Shown piece by piece: positions 33,118 through 43,050 of a stretch of DNA of 64,000 bases. Position numbers and translations under genes: made by a program. Each line of letters starts with the position of its first letter. The first letter of the stretch is position 1. The notes below the pieces were generated by a model. It had not been told where the DNA came from, did no database searches, and was given only the letters and a program-made list of their open reading frames with translations. Origin of the DNA: Methanoculleus marisnigri JR1 (lineage in GTDB: Archaea > Halobacteriota > Methanomicrobia > Methanomicrobiales > Methanoculleaceae); assembly GCF_000015825.1 (NCBI RefSeq), contig NC_009051.1, positions 1,854,695 through 1,918,694 of the forward strand. The letters run 5' to 3'.

Positions 33118-33819
33118 ATGTACGAGATCATCGAGGGATTTCTGGAGGCGATCCGGCTCATCGTCACGCTTGATCCCGACGTGATGGCCATCGCCGCGCG
33201 AAGCGTCGTCATATCGCTCACCGCAACGATCATCGCCACGCTGTTCGCCGTCCCGCTCGGGGCCGCGATCAACTTCGGGTCGTTCCCGGGCAGAAAGAGC
33301 CTCATCAACCTGATCCAGACGCTCTACTCCCTCCCGACGGTCATCGTCGGGCTGCTGATATTCCTGTTCATCTCCCGCGTCGGGCCGTTCGGGTTCCTGC
33401 GGCTGCTCTTCACCCCGACCGCGATGATCATCGCGCAGACGGTGCTCATCCTGCCGATCATGACCGGCCTCACGATCTCCGCGCTCTCGGGGGTCGACCC
33501 GGTCCTCAGTGACACCCTCCGTTCACTCGGGGCAACAAGGCTCCAGTTCCTGACAAACATCTTGAAAGAAGCCCGGTTCGCGATCCTTGCGACCGTCGCG
33601 GTCGGGTTCGGGCGGGCGATATCCGAAGTCGGGGCGGCGATCCTGGTCGGCGGCAACATCGCGGCGTCGTCGTTCGCGAGTTCGACCCGGGTGCTGACGA
33701 CCGCGATATCGCTCGAGACCTCGATGGGCAACATCTCCCGGTCCATCGCGCTCGGGATCGTCCTCCTTGCAATCGCCCTCGGCGTGAATCTCGCCATAAC
33801 CACGGTGCAGCACCGGTGA
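33118..33819 (+). CDS. tupB: tungstate ABC transporter permease, TupB type (copy 2)
   Basis: The 233-residue protein closely parallels copy 1: Glu-Ile-Ile-Glu-Gly-Phe-Leu-Glu-Ala at the start, Leu-Pro-Thr-Val-Ile-Val-Gly-Leu near residue 77, Arg-Val-Gly-Pro-Phe-Gly-Phe-Leu, and the coupling loop Leu-Arg-Ser-Leu-Gly-Ala-Thr-Arg near 137. About five to six membrane helices are evident. A T5 tract precedes it after tupA. It is followed by tupC after four bases. Confidence 0.93.
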   Translation: MYEIIEGFLEAIRLIVTLDPDVMAIAARSVVISLTATIIATLFAVPLGAAINFGSFPGRKSLINLIQTLYSLPTVIVGLLIFLFISRVGPFGFLRLLFTPTAMIIAQTVLILPIMTGLTISALSGVDPVLSDTLRSLGATRLQFLTNILKEARFAILATVAVGFGRAISEVGAAILVGGNIAASSFASSTRVLTTAISLETSMGNISRSIALGIVLLAIALGVNLAITTVQHR

Positions 33820-33823
33820 TACT

Positions 33824-34921
33824 ATGATCGAACTCGATAACGTCTCAAAGAACTTCGGCGATACCGGGGTGCTCGACGGTGTCACCGGGGAGGTGAACCG
33901 GGGCGAGATCTTCGCCGTCATCGGGCCGAGCGGAGCCGGGAAGTCGACCCTGCTGCGCCTCATCGACCTCCTCGACACCCCGACGGGAGGGGCGATCCGG
34001 GTGGGCGGCACCGATATCCACGCGGAGCGTGAAAAGAGCCTCTCGATCCGGAGGATGATGGGGATGGTCTTCCAGAAACCCGCCGTCTTCAACGCGACGG
34101 TCGCGGAGAACATCGCCGTCGGCCTCCGGTTCCGGGGCGCGAGTAAAAGCGAGAGCCATTCCCGGATCGAGGAAGCCCTCGATATGGTCGGGCTTGTCGG
34201 TTACGGGGAGCGGCGGGCAAGGACACTCTCGGGCGGGGAGATGCAGCGGGTGGCGCTTGCCCGGGCGATGGTGATCGAGCCCGAGATCCTCCTCCTCGAC
34301 GAACCGACCGCGAACCTCGACCCCGTCTCGGTGGCGACGATCGAGGATCTGGTGGTGCGGATCAACCGCGACCTCGGGACGACGATCGTCTTCTCGACCC
34401 ACGACATGTACCAGGGGCAGCGGCTCGCCCACCGGATCGGGGTGCTGATGACCGGAGTGTTCTCGCAGGTGGGGACGCCACGGGAGGTCTTCACCCTCCC
34501 GGCAAGCCGGGACGTCGCCCGGTTCGTCGGGATCGAGAACATCGTCGAGGGTGGCGTCGTAGAAGGGGGAGACGGTACCGCCGTCGTCGATGCCGGCGGT
34601 GTCCGGGTCCGGGCACGGTCGCCGGCTTCGACGGGGGAGCGGGTCACTCTCTGCATCCGGTCAGAGGATCTGCGGATCGCCGCGCCGTCGCTGAATACCT
34701 CCGGCAGGAACACCCTCCCCGGCACCGTGACCTCCATCGTACCGCGCGGGCCGTTCAGCAGGGTGACGGTCGACTGCGGGGTCCCGCTCTCGTCCGTCCT
34801 CTCGTGGAAGGCGGTGGACGCCCTCGATATCCGGGAGGGGAGCCGGGTCTCGGTCTCGTTTGCGCCGGAGTCGGTTCACGTCGTCCGAGGGGTGAACCAC
34901 CGGGGTTCAGGGCGCGGGTAG
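33824..34921 (+). CDS. tupC: tungstate ABC transporter ATP-binding protein, TupC type (copy 2)
   Basis: The 365-residue ATPase has Walker A Gly-Pro-Ser-Gly-Ala-Gly-Lys-Ser-Thr near residue 35, signature Leu-Ser-Gly-Gly-Glu-Met-Gln-Arg near 135 and Walker B Leu-Leu-Leu-Asp-Glu-Pro-Thr-Ala-Asn near 158. After residue 240 it carries the same TOBE-like tail as copy 1 (Thr-Leu-Cys-Ile-Arg-Ser-Glu-Asp-Leu), possibly for feedback by tungstate. It closes the island. Confidence 0.93.
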   Translation: MIELDNVSKNFGDTGVLDGVTGEVNRGEIFAVIGPSGAGKSTLLRLIDLLDTPTGGAIRVGGTDIHAEREKSLSIRRMMGMVFQKPAVFNATVAENIAVGLRFRGASKSESHSRIEEALDMVGLVGYGERRARTLSGGEMQRVALARAMVIEPEILLLDEPTANLDPVSVATIEDLVVRINRDLGTTIVFSTHDMYQGQRLAHRIGVLMTGVFSQVGTPREVFTLPASRDVARFVGIENIVEGGVVEGGDGTAVVDAGGVRVRARSPASTGERVTLCIRSEDLRIAAPSLNTSGRNTLPGTVTSIVPRGPFSRVTVDCGVPLSSVLSWKAVDALDIREGSRVSVSFAPESVHVVRGVNHRGSGRG

Positions 34922-35063
34922 GTCTCGACGAGAGGTTTCATCCTCACCCGGGACGATCCGGGCGACCACCTCCTGCCAGGACTCCTCCGTCGCGCTCATC
35001 CGCTCTCACCAGGGATTGCCGCCCCGGATCCCGGGGCTCTTTTTGCACGGCCGCCTTCCCTGA

Positions 35064-35073
35064 TCTTAAATAC
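35064..35073 (+). promoter_or_regulatory. TATA box of the MBL hydrolase gene
   Basis: TCTTAAATAC is centred about 28 bases before the ATG, with no Shine-Dalgarno sequence between, as in leaderless archaeal transcripts. Confidence 0.6.
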
Positions 35074-35096
35074 CCGCACAGCCCACCATTTCTACA

Positions 35097-35882
35097 ATGG
35101 AACTGACAGTCCTCGCCAGCGGGAGCAAAGGAAACTGCACCTATCTCCGGGGGGAGCGAGGCGCGCTGCTCATCGACGCGGGGCTCTCCGCTCGCGAGAT
35201 CCTTCGGCGTCTCGAAGCCGCCGGCGGGGATCCAACATTCATCGAGGCGATACTCGTCACGCACGAGCATATCGATCACATCCGGGGCGTCGACGTTCTG
35301 GCACGGAGGCTCGGGGTTCCGGTCTACGCGACCGGCGGAACGCTCGAGGCGTTCACCCCGAAGTGCAGCGGGAGATCCGCGGAGGTCCGGCGGTGCCGCT
35401 GCGGCGAGACGTTCTCCGTCGGCGACTTCTCGATCGAGCCGTTCGCCGCTTCCCACGACGCCCGGGAACCCTGCGGGTTCTCTGTCGCCGAGGGCGATCT
35501 GCGCATCGGGTGCTGCACCGATACCGGCACCGTCACCACCTCGATGTTCGATAAACTCGCATCCTGCGACGCCGTCCTTCTCGAGAGCAACCACTGCCCG
35601 GATATGCTTGAAAACGGCCCGTACCCGGCATATCTAAAGAGCCGGATACGATCGAAACGCGGGCACCTCTCGAACCCCGACGCCGCCCGCTGCCTGCAGA
35701 GGCTCGCCGATCGCATCCACATGGCGATGCTCGCCCACGTGAGCGAGATCAACAACACGCCGGAAAAAGTGCTCCTCTCCGCGCTTGAAGGACTCGGACT
35801 CTACTCCGACCAGATCGGGGTCGCCGTGGCACCCCAGGATCCGGGAGCGGTTCACCCGGAATCCTACGGCTTTCGGCTCTGA
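35097..35882 (+). CDS. metallo-beta-lactamase-fold hydrolase (YycJ/WalJ-like)
   Basis: The 261-residue protein has the MBL fold with the metal motif Thr-His-Glu-His-Ile-Asp-His near residue 57. The start Leu-Ala-Ser-Gly-Ser-Lys-Gly-Asn and the middle Thr-Asp-Thr-Gly-Thr and Leu-Glu-Ser-Asn-His-Cys are those of the YycJ/WalJ group. Some relatives act on DNA ends; the activity here is unknown. A Cys-x-Cys pair near residue 100 is unusual. It is a single gene, convergent with the PAS protein five bases away. Confidence 0.88.
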   Translation: MELTVLASGSKGNCTYLRGERGALLIDAGLSAREILRRLEAAGGDPTFIEAILVTHEHIDHIRGVDVLARRLGVPVYATGGTLEAFTPKCSGRSAEVRRCRCGETFSVGDFSIEPFAASHDAREPCGFSVAEGDLRIGCCTDTGTVTTSMFDKLASCDAVLLESNHCPDMLENGPYPAYLKSRIRSKRGHLSNPDAARCLQRLADRIHMAMLAHVSEINNTPEKVLLSALEGLGLYSDQIGVAVAPQDPGAVHPESYGFRL

Positions 35883-35886
35883 AGAT

Positions 35887-37146
35887 TCACGCCTTCCGGA
35901 ACGTGCAGACCATGCCGATCACGGTGTCTGCACCATCGGCGATCGGGTCGCCGGAGACGCGGACAACCTCTTTTGAACCGTCGCTTCTCACGAGTTCCGC
36001 TCCTACCGCGCACTCCACGGACCTGCCCTGCCCCAGCACTTCCCTGACGAGATGCTCCCCGACACCGACGCCAGAAAAAAGCGACCCTACCGGCTTCCCG
36101 GTCAGTTCGTCCCCGGCGTAGCCGGTGAGGTGTTCCGCCGCCATGTCGACGATGACGATCGTTCCGGCGGCATCGGTGGTGATCCTCGCCTCCCCGGAGT
36201 CATCCGCCCCCAGGGAACCCAGTTCGACCGATAAGTCCAGCCAGTCCTCCGCAGCTTTCCGCTCGGTCATCTCGATGTAGTAGAGGAGCTGCTCGAGCTG
36301 CTTGTTCGCACGTTCGAGTTCGGCGGTCCGCTCGGCAACGAGTTCCTCCAGGTGCTCGCGGTGGCGGTGCAGTTCCTCTTCCGCCTTCTTGCGCTCCGTA
36401 ATCTCCCTGATGATGACCATCAGGTGCATCTCCTGGAGCGGTATGACGCGGGCTTCGTAGTGCCGGGTCTCTCCGGCAACCGTTCGGCTGAACTCAAGGG
36501 GTGCCGCGGCCGTATTTACCCGGACGGCCTCCTGCAGCGCAGCAGAAAGGGCCTCACCCACACCGGCGGGGAGCAGATCCTGCACCCGCCGCCCGAGATG
36601 CGCCCGGGAGACAATCGGCGCCTCCGCGAGCCTCCCCGCCCTGGAGTCGAGGATCGTGCCGTCGGCGTTCAACCGGATGAAGAGATCGGGAAAGGCTTCG
36701 ATCACCGCGGTCAGTTCGGACGTCGCCTGCCGGAGATTCTCCTCGGTCAGCGCCTGCTCGGTTACGTCCCGGGCGGTGAAGAGGACGGAGCCGCCCTCGA
36801 TCGACGCCCGCCGGAACTCGATATCGCGCACCCTGCCGTCCCGGCAGACCACGCCGGCAACCATCGTGTCCCGGCCGCCTGAAAACAGTTCCTGCCCCAG
36901 CTCCTCCACTTTCTGCCGGTATGCAGGGTTTGGGTGGGCACGCTCGAACCATAACGCGAGTGTCGGGACATCCTCCAGGGTATACCCGGTGATCCGGGTA
37001 AACGCCGGGTTCAGGTACCGGCATGTGCCCTTACCGTCCAGAAGAACGAGGCCGTCAGGCACTTCACGGAGAATCGAGAGACAGATGTCCCCTCCAAGAT
37101 CAGGCGATTCACGGGCGTCGTCCCGAGTTGTTTTGTTTCCCGTCAT
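35887..37146 (-). CDS. PAS-domain sensory protein without kinase domain
   Basis: The 419-residue cytosolic protein has three PAS domains at about residues 25-135, 145-255 and 305-415. The first two are followed by typical linkers (Asp-Val-Thr-Glu-Gln and Arg-Glu-Ile-Thr-Glu-Arg-Lys-Lys-Ala-Glu-Glu-Glu-Leu). A coiled coil joins the second and third (Glu-Leu-Val-Ala-Glu-Arg-Thr-Ala-Glu-Leu-Glu-Arg). No histidine-kinase, response-regulator or HTH domain is present, so it must pass its signal to a partner. GGAGG lies before the ATG. Confidence 0.85.
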   Translation of the reverse strand: MTGNKTTRDDARESPDLGGDICLSILREVPDGLVLLDGKGTCRYLNPAFTRITGYTLEDVPTLALWFERAHPNPAYRQKVEELGQELFSGGRDTMVAGVVCRDGRVRDIEFRRASIEGGSVLFTARDVTEQALTEENLRQATSELTAVIEAFPDLFIRLNADGTILDSRAGRLAEAPIVSRAHLGRRVQDLLPAGVGEALSAALQEAVRVNTAAAPLEFSRTVAGETRHYEARVIPLQEMHLMVIIREITERKKAEEELHRHREHLEELVAERTAELERANKQLEQLLYYIEMTERKAAEDWLDLSVELGSLGADDSGEARITTDAAGTIVIVDMAAEHLTGYAGDELTGKPVGSLFSGVGVGEHLVREVLGQGRSVECAVGAELVRSDGSKEVVRVSGDPIADGADTVIGMVCTFRKA

Positions 37147-37408
37147 CGTCGGTCCTCCACGGCATATCTGTGTATTCGGGCCTGCAAGCGCCGCTCACAG
37201 GAAATTTTGCCTTTCGAGATAGATATATGCATCGTTCTACCTTTCCGCGTTATTTTCGAAACGGGCCATTCCAACCGATTTTCTGGAGGAACGCCGGCAC
37301 TCATACGCACATTCGGGACAAACGTCGATCTGCAGGCGGAAGAGAGGATTCTCCGCCACGGGGCCCGGAAGTCCCCGGGGGGACTTTGCAGCACAACAAC
37401 CACTTCCG

Positions 37409-38584
37409 TCACTCCCTGATCTTCAGGACCTGCATGCAGTACTGATCCATGGCCGTAAAGAACGTGGATCGTGCACGCTTCGCCCGCTCTTCGTCTCCTT
37501 CGATGAAGTCGCGGAGGATGTAATCAAGTGCCGTGGTGTAGTAATCCCGGCCGGGAGAAGCCTTCTTTGCCTCCCCGAAGCAGACGTAACTCTCCATCTT
37601 GTGGTTGCACATGACCTCGAAGACGGCATCGAGCATCAGAAGCAGGTGCCGGGGGAACTCTTTTAAGATCGCCAGTTTCCGGAAACTCGCGTAGGATCTC
37701 GGCTGGGCACCGAGAATCGCGAGTTTCATCCCGTAGTAGAGCGGTTCGAGATCGTCGGGATATTGCTGCATCATCTGTTTGACGATAGCGGCGGCACCGC
37801 TCCCGTTGCGCAACTCCACGCGGGTGTTGAACGCCTCCGTCAGGAAGAACCTGTCGTCCGAGAACCGCTCCGTTGCATGAGCAAGGAGGTGGTTGCGGCG
37901 TTCGACGTCCCCCTCGTGCTTCGTCCAGGTGACGCCCATGCGGTAGAACTCCGGTTCGCTCGGGAACCAGGCGAACGCCAGATCCAGCATGAACCAGAAG
38001 ATCGAGTTCAACCGGCTGTCTTTGCGATTGAAGAGGCCGAGACGGTTGAGCGGGGCGCGAACCCGGGAGAGGTTCAGCATCTCCTCGCGGGCATGCAGTT
38101 CCAGGTCGTCGGGGCGGAGTCTCGATTTCTGGGTCTTTGCCAGGGACAGGGCGTAGTAGCAGTAGGCGATTGCAGCGTTGATGCGGCCGTCGTAACCTCT
38201 GTGAGGCGTAAGACACTCGAACGCCTGATAATAGTTGCCGGAGTCGATCAGTTTGAGGGCCACAATCACGTCGAGCGTTGCCCGCCCCTTGCGACGCCGC
38301 TTGTTCCCCATGGCGTGCCGCAGGACTTTATCGAGAAACTCCGGGGTAGGGGCCTCGCTCGTGACGTTGAGGAGCGCAAAAACGGTCGCATCGATGAAAT
38401 CGTCGTAGGTGCGATCATCGAGCTCGGGAAACGTTTTGTCGAGCGTGGCGGCGACGTGCCCGAAGAAGACCGGGAGATTCCCCTCCACCTGTCCGGTGTT
38501 CTTTACGATGTAATCGTCCATGGTAGCCCGGAGCTGCTCGAGTCTCCTGTTCCTGAGGGCCTCGGGCTGCCACGCATCTTCCAT
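37409..38584 (-). CDS. conserved-looking protein of unknown function
   Basis: The 391-residue protein is soluble and mainly helical, with pairs of helices rich in Ala, Leu, Tyr and Phe that suggest a TPR-like or other alpha-solenoid scaffold (for example Ala-Tyr-Cys-Tyr-Tyr-Ala-Leu-Ser-Leu-Ala near residue 142). A basic patch Lys-Arg-Arg-Arg-Lys-Gly lies near residue 95. No catalytic motif is seen. A TATA-like AAATATCTC about 27 bases before the ATG and lack of a Shine-Dalgarno sequence suggest a leaderless transcript. Codon use is like its neighbours. No family recognised. Confidence 0.65.
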   Translation of the reverse strand: MEDAWQPEALRNRRLEQLRATMDDYIVKNTGQVEGNLPVFFGHVAATLDKTFPELDDRTYDDFIDATVFALLNVTSEAPTPEFLDKVLRHAMGNKRRRKGRATLDVIVALKLIDSGNYYQAFECLTPHRGYDGRINAAIAYCYYALSLAKTQKSRLRPDDLELHAREEMLNLSRVRAPLNRLGLFNRKDSRLNSIFWFMLDLAFAWFPSEPEFYRMGVTWTKHEGDVERRNHLLAHATERFSDDRFFLTEAFNTRVELRNGSGAAAIVKQMMQQYPDDLEPLYYGMKLAILGAQPRSYASFRKLAILKEFPRHLLLMLDAVFEVMCNHKMESYVCFGEAKKASPGRDYYTTALDYILRDFIEGDEERAKRARSTFFTAMDQYCMQVLKIRE

Positions 38585-38860
38585 ATCTGTATTGTGGAGA
38601 GTTGAAGAGATATTTGTTTTTATATGATCTCCGGGGCTCCCCCGCCAGGAGAGAACTCAGAATCTCATATCTGCGGCATTACGAAGGGATCCGTTCAGGA
38701 AAGGGTTTTTTGGACGATGAGGCGGCAACGGATCCTGCCGCCGGGACTCCGGCATCCTGCCGGCAAAAGCGCAGGGCAAACGAATCGAATTCCGTATCCG
38801 GAATCGGTGTTCATAACGTTTATCCCGACAGACCCCAAATTTTCCGGGAGGTGTGATCGC

Positions 38861-39271
38861 GTGGGCTACATTGACGAGCTGAAGCGGGTAGGAAGGGATG
38901 CGAATCCCTTCTTCAAAATGATGGGGATAGACGTGGACGAATACGGTGACGGGCGCGCCCGCCTCACCATGGAGGTCCGGCCGGAGATGCTGAACGGCGC
39001 CGGGTGGCTCCAGGGCGGGGTCTACGTGGCGCTCGCCGACGAGGCGATTGCGCTTGCGCTCTACACGCTCCTTGCCGAGAACGAGCGAATCGCCACGATC
39101 GACGAGCATACCAGTTTCATGAAGGGCGTCAGCACGGGGGCGATCGTCGCCACCGGGAAGGTCGTCCGCAAAGGCCGCCGGGTGGCGTTTGCAGACGGAG
39201 AGGTCAGAAGCGCGGCGGACGATACGCTTCTTACCCGGACGTCGACGTCGTTTGCGGTCATCGAGGGGTAG
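38861..39271 (+). CDS. PaaI-type hotdog-fold thioesterase
   Basis: The 136-residue protein has the hotdog fold of PaaI-like acyl-CoA thioesterases. [17 protein letters not shown] near residue 45 contains the catalytic Gly-Gly and acidic residue. Thr-Ile-Asp-Glu-His-Thr-Ser-Phe and Gly-Lys-Val-Val-Arg-Lys-Gly-Arg-Arg follow as usual. GGGAGGTG stands six bases before the GTG start. The substrate is probably an aromatic or short-chain acyl-CoA, by family only. Confidence 0.9.
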   Translation: MGYIDELKRVGRDANPFFKMMGIDVDEYGDGRARLTMEVRPEMLNGAGWLQGGVYVALADEAIALALYTLLAENERIATIDEHTSFMKGVSTGAIVATGKVVRKGRRVAFADGEVRSAADDTLLTRTSTSFAVIEG

Positions 39272-39401
39272 CGCCGGGACGGCCCAAACCCCTCTTCGCG
39301 CAGGCGGGGATTCCCCGGGACTGCTGGAACAATACATTCTCAATACCCGAGATCACATACATAAGATAGAGCATCCGGAACAACCGGAGGGGAACGAGAT
39401 C

Positions 39402-40991
39402 TTGAAGTACATCGTTGTAACCGGCGGCGTCATGAGCGGGCTTGGGAAAGGCATCACCACCGCATCCATCGGCCGCCTTTTGAAAAACCGCGGCTACCAG
39501 GTAACGGCGGTGAAGATCGACCCGTACCTGAACATCGACGCCGGCACCATGAATCCCGCCCAGCACGGTGAGGTCTTCGTCCTCTCCGACGGCGGAGAGG
39601 TCGACCTCGACCTGGGCAACTACGAGCGGTTCTTAGACATCAACCTCAAATCGATCCACAATATCACGACGGGCAAGGTCTACCGGAACGTCATCGAGAA
39701 GGAGCGGCGCGGCGATTTCCTCGGCGCGACCGTCCAGATCATCCCCCACATCACCGACGAGATCAGGTACTGCATCAGCCGCGCGGCACAGGAGACGGTC
39801 AACGGCGGCAAGGTTGCCGACGTCTGCATGGTGGAGGTCGGCGGCACGGTCGGCGACATCGAGAGCATGCCGTTCCTGGAGGCCGTCCGCCAGATGCACG
39901 GCGACCTTGCACCGGAAGACATGATCCTGGTTCACGTCACCCTGGTCCCGATGGACACGATGGGTGATTTCAAGACCAAGCCCACGCAGCACTCGGTGAA
40001 GGCTCTCCGCGAACTCGGGCTGCAGCCCGACATCATCGTCGCGAGGAGCAGCGACGTGATCGGGCCGCAGACGAAGAAGAAGATCTCCACCTTCACCGAT
40101 GTCCCGGTAAAAGCCGTCGTCTCCGCAAAGGACGCCCCGGACATCTACCAGATCCCGATGGAACTGGAGAAGGAAGGGCTCGCGGACGTCGTCTGCAGTT
40201 ACCTCTCCCTGGAGAACCGGGAGCCGGATACCGCGTGGTACCGGGTCGTCTCGCAGGAGTATACGAACCGGGTGACGGTCGCCATCGTCAGCAAGTACGG
40301 GATCGAGGACGTCTACATGTCCATCAAGGAGTCGCTCAAGCACGCCGGAAGAGCGCTCTCCACCGAGGTGAACATCCGCTGGCTGGATGCGGAGACGTTC
40401 GAGCTCCATGACCTCGCCGACGTCGACGGCATCCTGATCCCGGGAGGGTTCGGGAAGCGCGGCATCGAGGGGAAGATCCGGGCGATCCGGTACGCCCGCG
40501 AGAACAAGAAACCTTACCTCGGCCTCTGCCTCGGGTTCCAGCTCGCGGTGATCGAGTACACGCGGCACGTCCTCGGCATCGAGGACGCCACGAGCGAAGA
40601 GATGGGCGACGGGACGCACGTCATCGCCATCCTCCCGGAACAGGAAGAAGTCAGCGACCTCGGCGGCACGATGCGCCTCGGGGACTGCGACGTCGTCCTG
40701 AAAGATGGAACAAAGGTGACCGGTCTTTACGGGAAGACGGCAATCGTGGAGCGCCACCGCCACCGCTACGAGGTGAACCCCGCGTTCATCGCGGACCTTG
40801 AAGCCGCCGGACTCGTCTTCTCGGGAACCTGCGGGCCGCGGATGGAGGTCTGCGAGATTCCGAATCACCCCTTCTACCTCGCGACGCAGTTCCACCCCGA
40901 GTTCAGGTCGAGCCCGACAAAACCCTCCCCACCCTACATCGGCTTTGTAGAGGCATGCAAGAAGAATAAATCGTCATCAGAGATCAGGTGA
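39402..40991 (+). CDS. pyrG: CTP synthase
   Basis: The 529-residue enzyme makes CTP from UTP, ATP and glutamine. The synthetase domain begins [13 protein letters not shown] and has [13 protein letters not shown] near residue 44. The glutaminase domain has Pro-Gly-Gly-Phe-Gly-Lys-Arg-Gly near 347, nucleophile Cys in Leu-Gly-Leu-Cys-Leu-Gly-Phe-Gln near 375, and Gln-Phe-His-Pro-Glu near 498. GGAGGGG lies nine bases before a TTG start that yields the family beginning Met-Lys-Tyr-Ile. It is followed nine bases later by guaA, so nucleotide genes are cotranscribed. Confidence 0.97.
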   Translation: MKYIVVTGGVMSGLGKGITTASIGRLLKNRGYQVTAVKIDPYLNIDAGTMNPAQHGEVFVLSDGGEVDLDLGNYERFLDINLKSIHNITTGKVYRNVIEKERRGDFLGATVQIIPHITDEIRYCISRAAQETVNGGKVADVCMVEVGGTVGDIESMPFLEAVRQMHGDLAPEDMILVHVTLVPMDTMGDFKTKPTQHSVKALRELGLQPDIIVARSSDVIGPQTKKKISTFTDVPVKAVVSAKDAPDIYQIPMELEKEGLADVVCSYLSLENREPDTAWYRVVSQEYTNRVTVAIVSKYGIEDVYMSIKESLKHAGRALSTEVNIRWLDAETFELHDLADVDGILIPGGFGKRGIEGKIRAIRYARENKKPYLGLCLGFQLAVIEYTRHVLGIEDATSEEMGDGTHVIAILPEQEEVSDLGGTMRLGDCDVVLKDGTKVTGLYGKTAIVERHRHRYEVNPAFIADLEAAGLVFSGTCGPRMEVCEIPNHPFYLATQFHPEFRSSPTKPSPPYIGFVEACKKNKSSSEIR

Positions 40992-41000
40992 AATGGCAGA

Positions 41001-41918
41001 ATGGTAAACATTGAGAAGTTTATCGACCAGGCAGTCAGAGAGATACGCGATGCTGCCGGCGAGGATAAAGTCGTGATGGCGCTCTCCGGCGGCGTGGACT
41101 CGTCGGTCTGCGCGGCGCTCGCGACCCGCGCGATAGGCGACCAGCTCGTCCCGATATACGTGGATACCGGCCTCATGCGGAAGGGAGAGACCGATCGGAT
41201 TCGGTCGCTCTTTGCCGACGCAAACCTCCGTGTCGTGGATGCCGCCGACGAGTTCTTCGAGGCTCTCGCGGGCATCGTCGACCCCGAAGAGAAGCGGAAG
41301 GCCATCGGCGCGAAGTTCATCAGGATCTTCGAACGGGAAGCGAAGCGAACCGGAGCGACGATGCTCCTGCAGGGAACGATCTACCCCGACCGCATCGAGA
41401 GTGAGGGGGGCATCAAGAGCCACCACAACGTCGGCGGCATGCCCCTCGATATTGAATTCAAAGGCGTCATCGAGCCGCTTGCCGATCTTTACAAGGACGA
41501 GGTCCGCGAGGTCGCCGGCGGGCTCGGGCTCCCGGCGGAGATCCAGCACCGGATGCCCTTCCCGGGCCCGGGGCTCGCCGTCCGGGTGCTCGGTGAGGTG
41601 ACGAAAGAGAAGATCGCGATCGTCCGCGAGGCGAACGCCATCGTCGAGGAGTGCCTGGTGGAGGAGTTCCGCCCCTGGCAGTGCTTCGCGGCGCTCATCG
41701 GTCTCGGGACGGGTGTCAAGGGAGACGTCCGGCTGCACGGCTGGATCGTCGCCGTCCGGGCCGTCGGATCCCGGGACGGGATGACCGCCGATCCGCTGCT
41801 CCTCCCCTACGAGACGCTTTCCCGGATGGCAACAAGGATCACCGCCGAGATCCCCGGTGTCGCCCGGGTCGTCTACGACGTCACCCCCAAACCCCCCGCG
41901 ACGATCGAATACGAGTGA
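41001..41918 (+). CDS. guaA: GMP synthase subunit B (ATP-pyrophosphatase)
   Basis: The 305-residue protein is the separate ATP-pyrophosphatase subunit found in archaea; the glutaminase subunit is encoded elsewhere. It converts XMP to GMP. The PP-loop Ala-Leu-Ser-Gly-Gly-Val-Asp-Ser-Ser is near residue 28. Gln-Gly-Thr-Ile-Tyr-Pro-Asp near 125, His-His-Asn-Val-Gly-Gly and Phe-Pro-Gly-Pro-Gly-Leu-Ala near 188 are diagnostic, and Pro-Pro-Ala-Thr-Ile-Glu-Tyr-Glu is the normal C-terminus. It lies between pyrG and argD in one direction. Confidence 0.97.
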   Translation: MVNIEKFIDQAVREIRDAAGEDKVVMALSGGVDSSVCAALATRAIGDQLVPIYVDTGLMRKGETDRIRSLFADANLRVVDAADEFFEALAGIVDPEEKRKAIGAKFIRIFEREAKRTGATMLLQGTIYPDRIESEGGIKSHHNVGGMPLDIEFKGVIEPLADLYKDEVREVAGGLGLPAEIQHRMPFPGPGLAVRVLGEVTKEKIAIVREANAIVEECLVEEFRPWQCFAALIGLGTGVKGDVRLHGWIVAVRAVGSRDGMTADPLLLPYETLSRMATRITAEIPGVARVVYDVTPKPPATIEYE

Positions 41919-41925
41919 GATAATC

Positions 41926-43050
41926 ATGGCAGAAGATTCACGCGTGCTTGATGCACGCTACTACATGCCCGCGTTTAGCCGGACGATGAAGATCGTCCGC
42001 GGCGCGGGGTCGCGTGTCTGGGACGACCGGGGACGGGAGTATATCGACTGCGTGGCAGGTATTGCGGTCTGCAGCACCGGCCACTGCCACCCGAAGGTCG
42101 TCGAGGCAATCTGCGGCCAGGCAAAAGAGTTGATCCACTGCTCGAACCTCTACTACATCCCGAATCAGGCGGAGCTCGCGGAGAAACTCGTAGGAATCAC
42201 GGGGCTTTCGAAAGCCTTCTTCTCGAACTCCGGCGCGGAGGCAAACGACGGTGCGATGAAACTCGCCCGCGTCCGGACGGGGAGAAAGAAGTTCGCCGCG
42301 TTCGCTCACGGGTTCCACGGCCGGACGTGCGGGTCGCTCGCTGTCACCCACAAGCCCGCCATAAGGGAGCCGTTCGAGCCGCTCTCGACCCCCTGCACCT
42401 TCGTCGACTACGGCGACCTGGACGGCCTCGCGGCGGTCGTCGATAAGGATACCGCCGGGGTCTTCGTCGAGCCGATCCAGGGCGAAGCGGGTGTGATAAT
42501 CCCTCCCGATGAGTTCCTCCGCGGGGTCCGGGAGATCTGCGACGATGCCGGCGCGCTGATGATCGTCGACGAGGTGCAGACCGGGATGGGCCGGACCGGG
42601 AAATGGTTCGCCTTCCAGCACTCCGGGGTGACCCCCGACATCGTCACGATCGCAAAAGGGCTTGCGAGCGGATTTCCGATCGGCGCGCTCGTCGCCCGCG
42701 AGGGGCTCGAGTTCAAGAAGAGCGAGCACGGAAGCACCTTTGCCGGAGGGCCGCTCGCCTGCGCGACGGCGCTCGCGACGATCGGCGTCATCGAGGAGAT
42801 CCTCCCCGATGTCGCGTGGAAGGGCGAACGGTTCATGAAGGGGCTTGCCGCCCACAATCCCCGGGGCCGCGGCCTGATGATCGGCATGTCGGTCGGCGAC
42901 CGGTGCCCGGAGGTGCAGCAGACCTGCGCCGAGAATGCGGTGCTCGTCAACTGCGCAGCCGACGGGAACCTCCGGCTGATTCCGCCGCTCGTGATCACGG
43001 ACGAGGAGATCGACACGGCTGTCGGTGTCATCAATGCGGCGCTTGGTTAG
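41926..43050 (+). CDS. argD: acetylornithine aminotransferase
   Basis: The 374-residue class-III PLP aminotransferase acts in arginine biosynthesis and may also serve in lysine synthesis. Phe-Phe-Ser-Asn-Ser-Gly-Ala-Glu-Ala-Asn near residue 99, Val-Asp-Glu-Val-Gln-Thr-Gly-Met-Gly-Arg-Thr-Gly near 212, and the PLP lysine in Ile-Ala-Lys-Gly-Leu-Ala-Ser-Gly-Phe-Pro near 243 are plain. Start at the ATG eight bases after guaA. The protein is slightly shorter than usual at its C-terminus and overlaps hisC by 17 bases. Confidence 0.93.
   Translation: MAEDSRVLDARYYMPAFSRTMKIVRGAGSRVWDDRGREYIDCVAGIAVCSTGHCHPKVVEAICGQAKELIHCSNLYYIPNQAELAEKLVGITGLSKAFFSNSGAEANDGAMKLARVRTGRKKFAAFAHGFHGRTCGSLAVTHKPAIREPFEPLSTPCTFVDYGDLDGLAAVVDKDTAGVFVEPIQGEAGVIIPPDEFLRGVREICDDAGALMIVDEVQTGMGRTGKWFAFQHSGVTPDIVTIAKGLASGFPIGALVAREGLEFKKSEHGSTFAGGPLACATALATIGVIEEILPDVAWKGERFMKGLAAHNPRGRGLMIGMSVGDRCPEVQQTCAENAVLVNCAADGNLRLIPPLVITDEEIDTAVGVINAALG

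Noticed and set aside
39633-40895. Long minus-strand frame opposite pyrG
   Set aside because: Shadow of the unmistakable CTP synthase gene.
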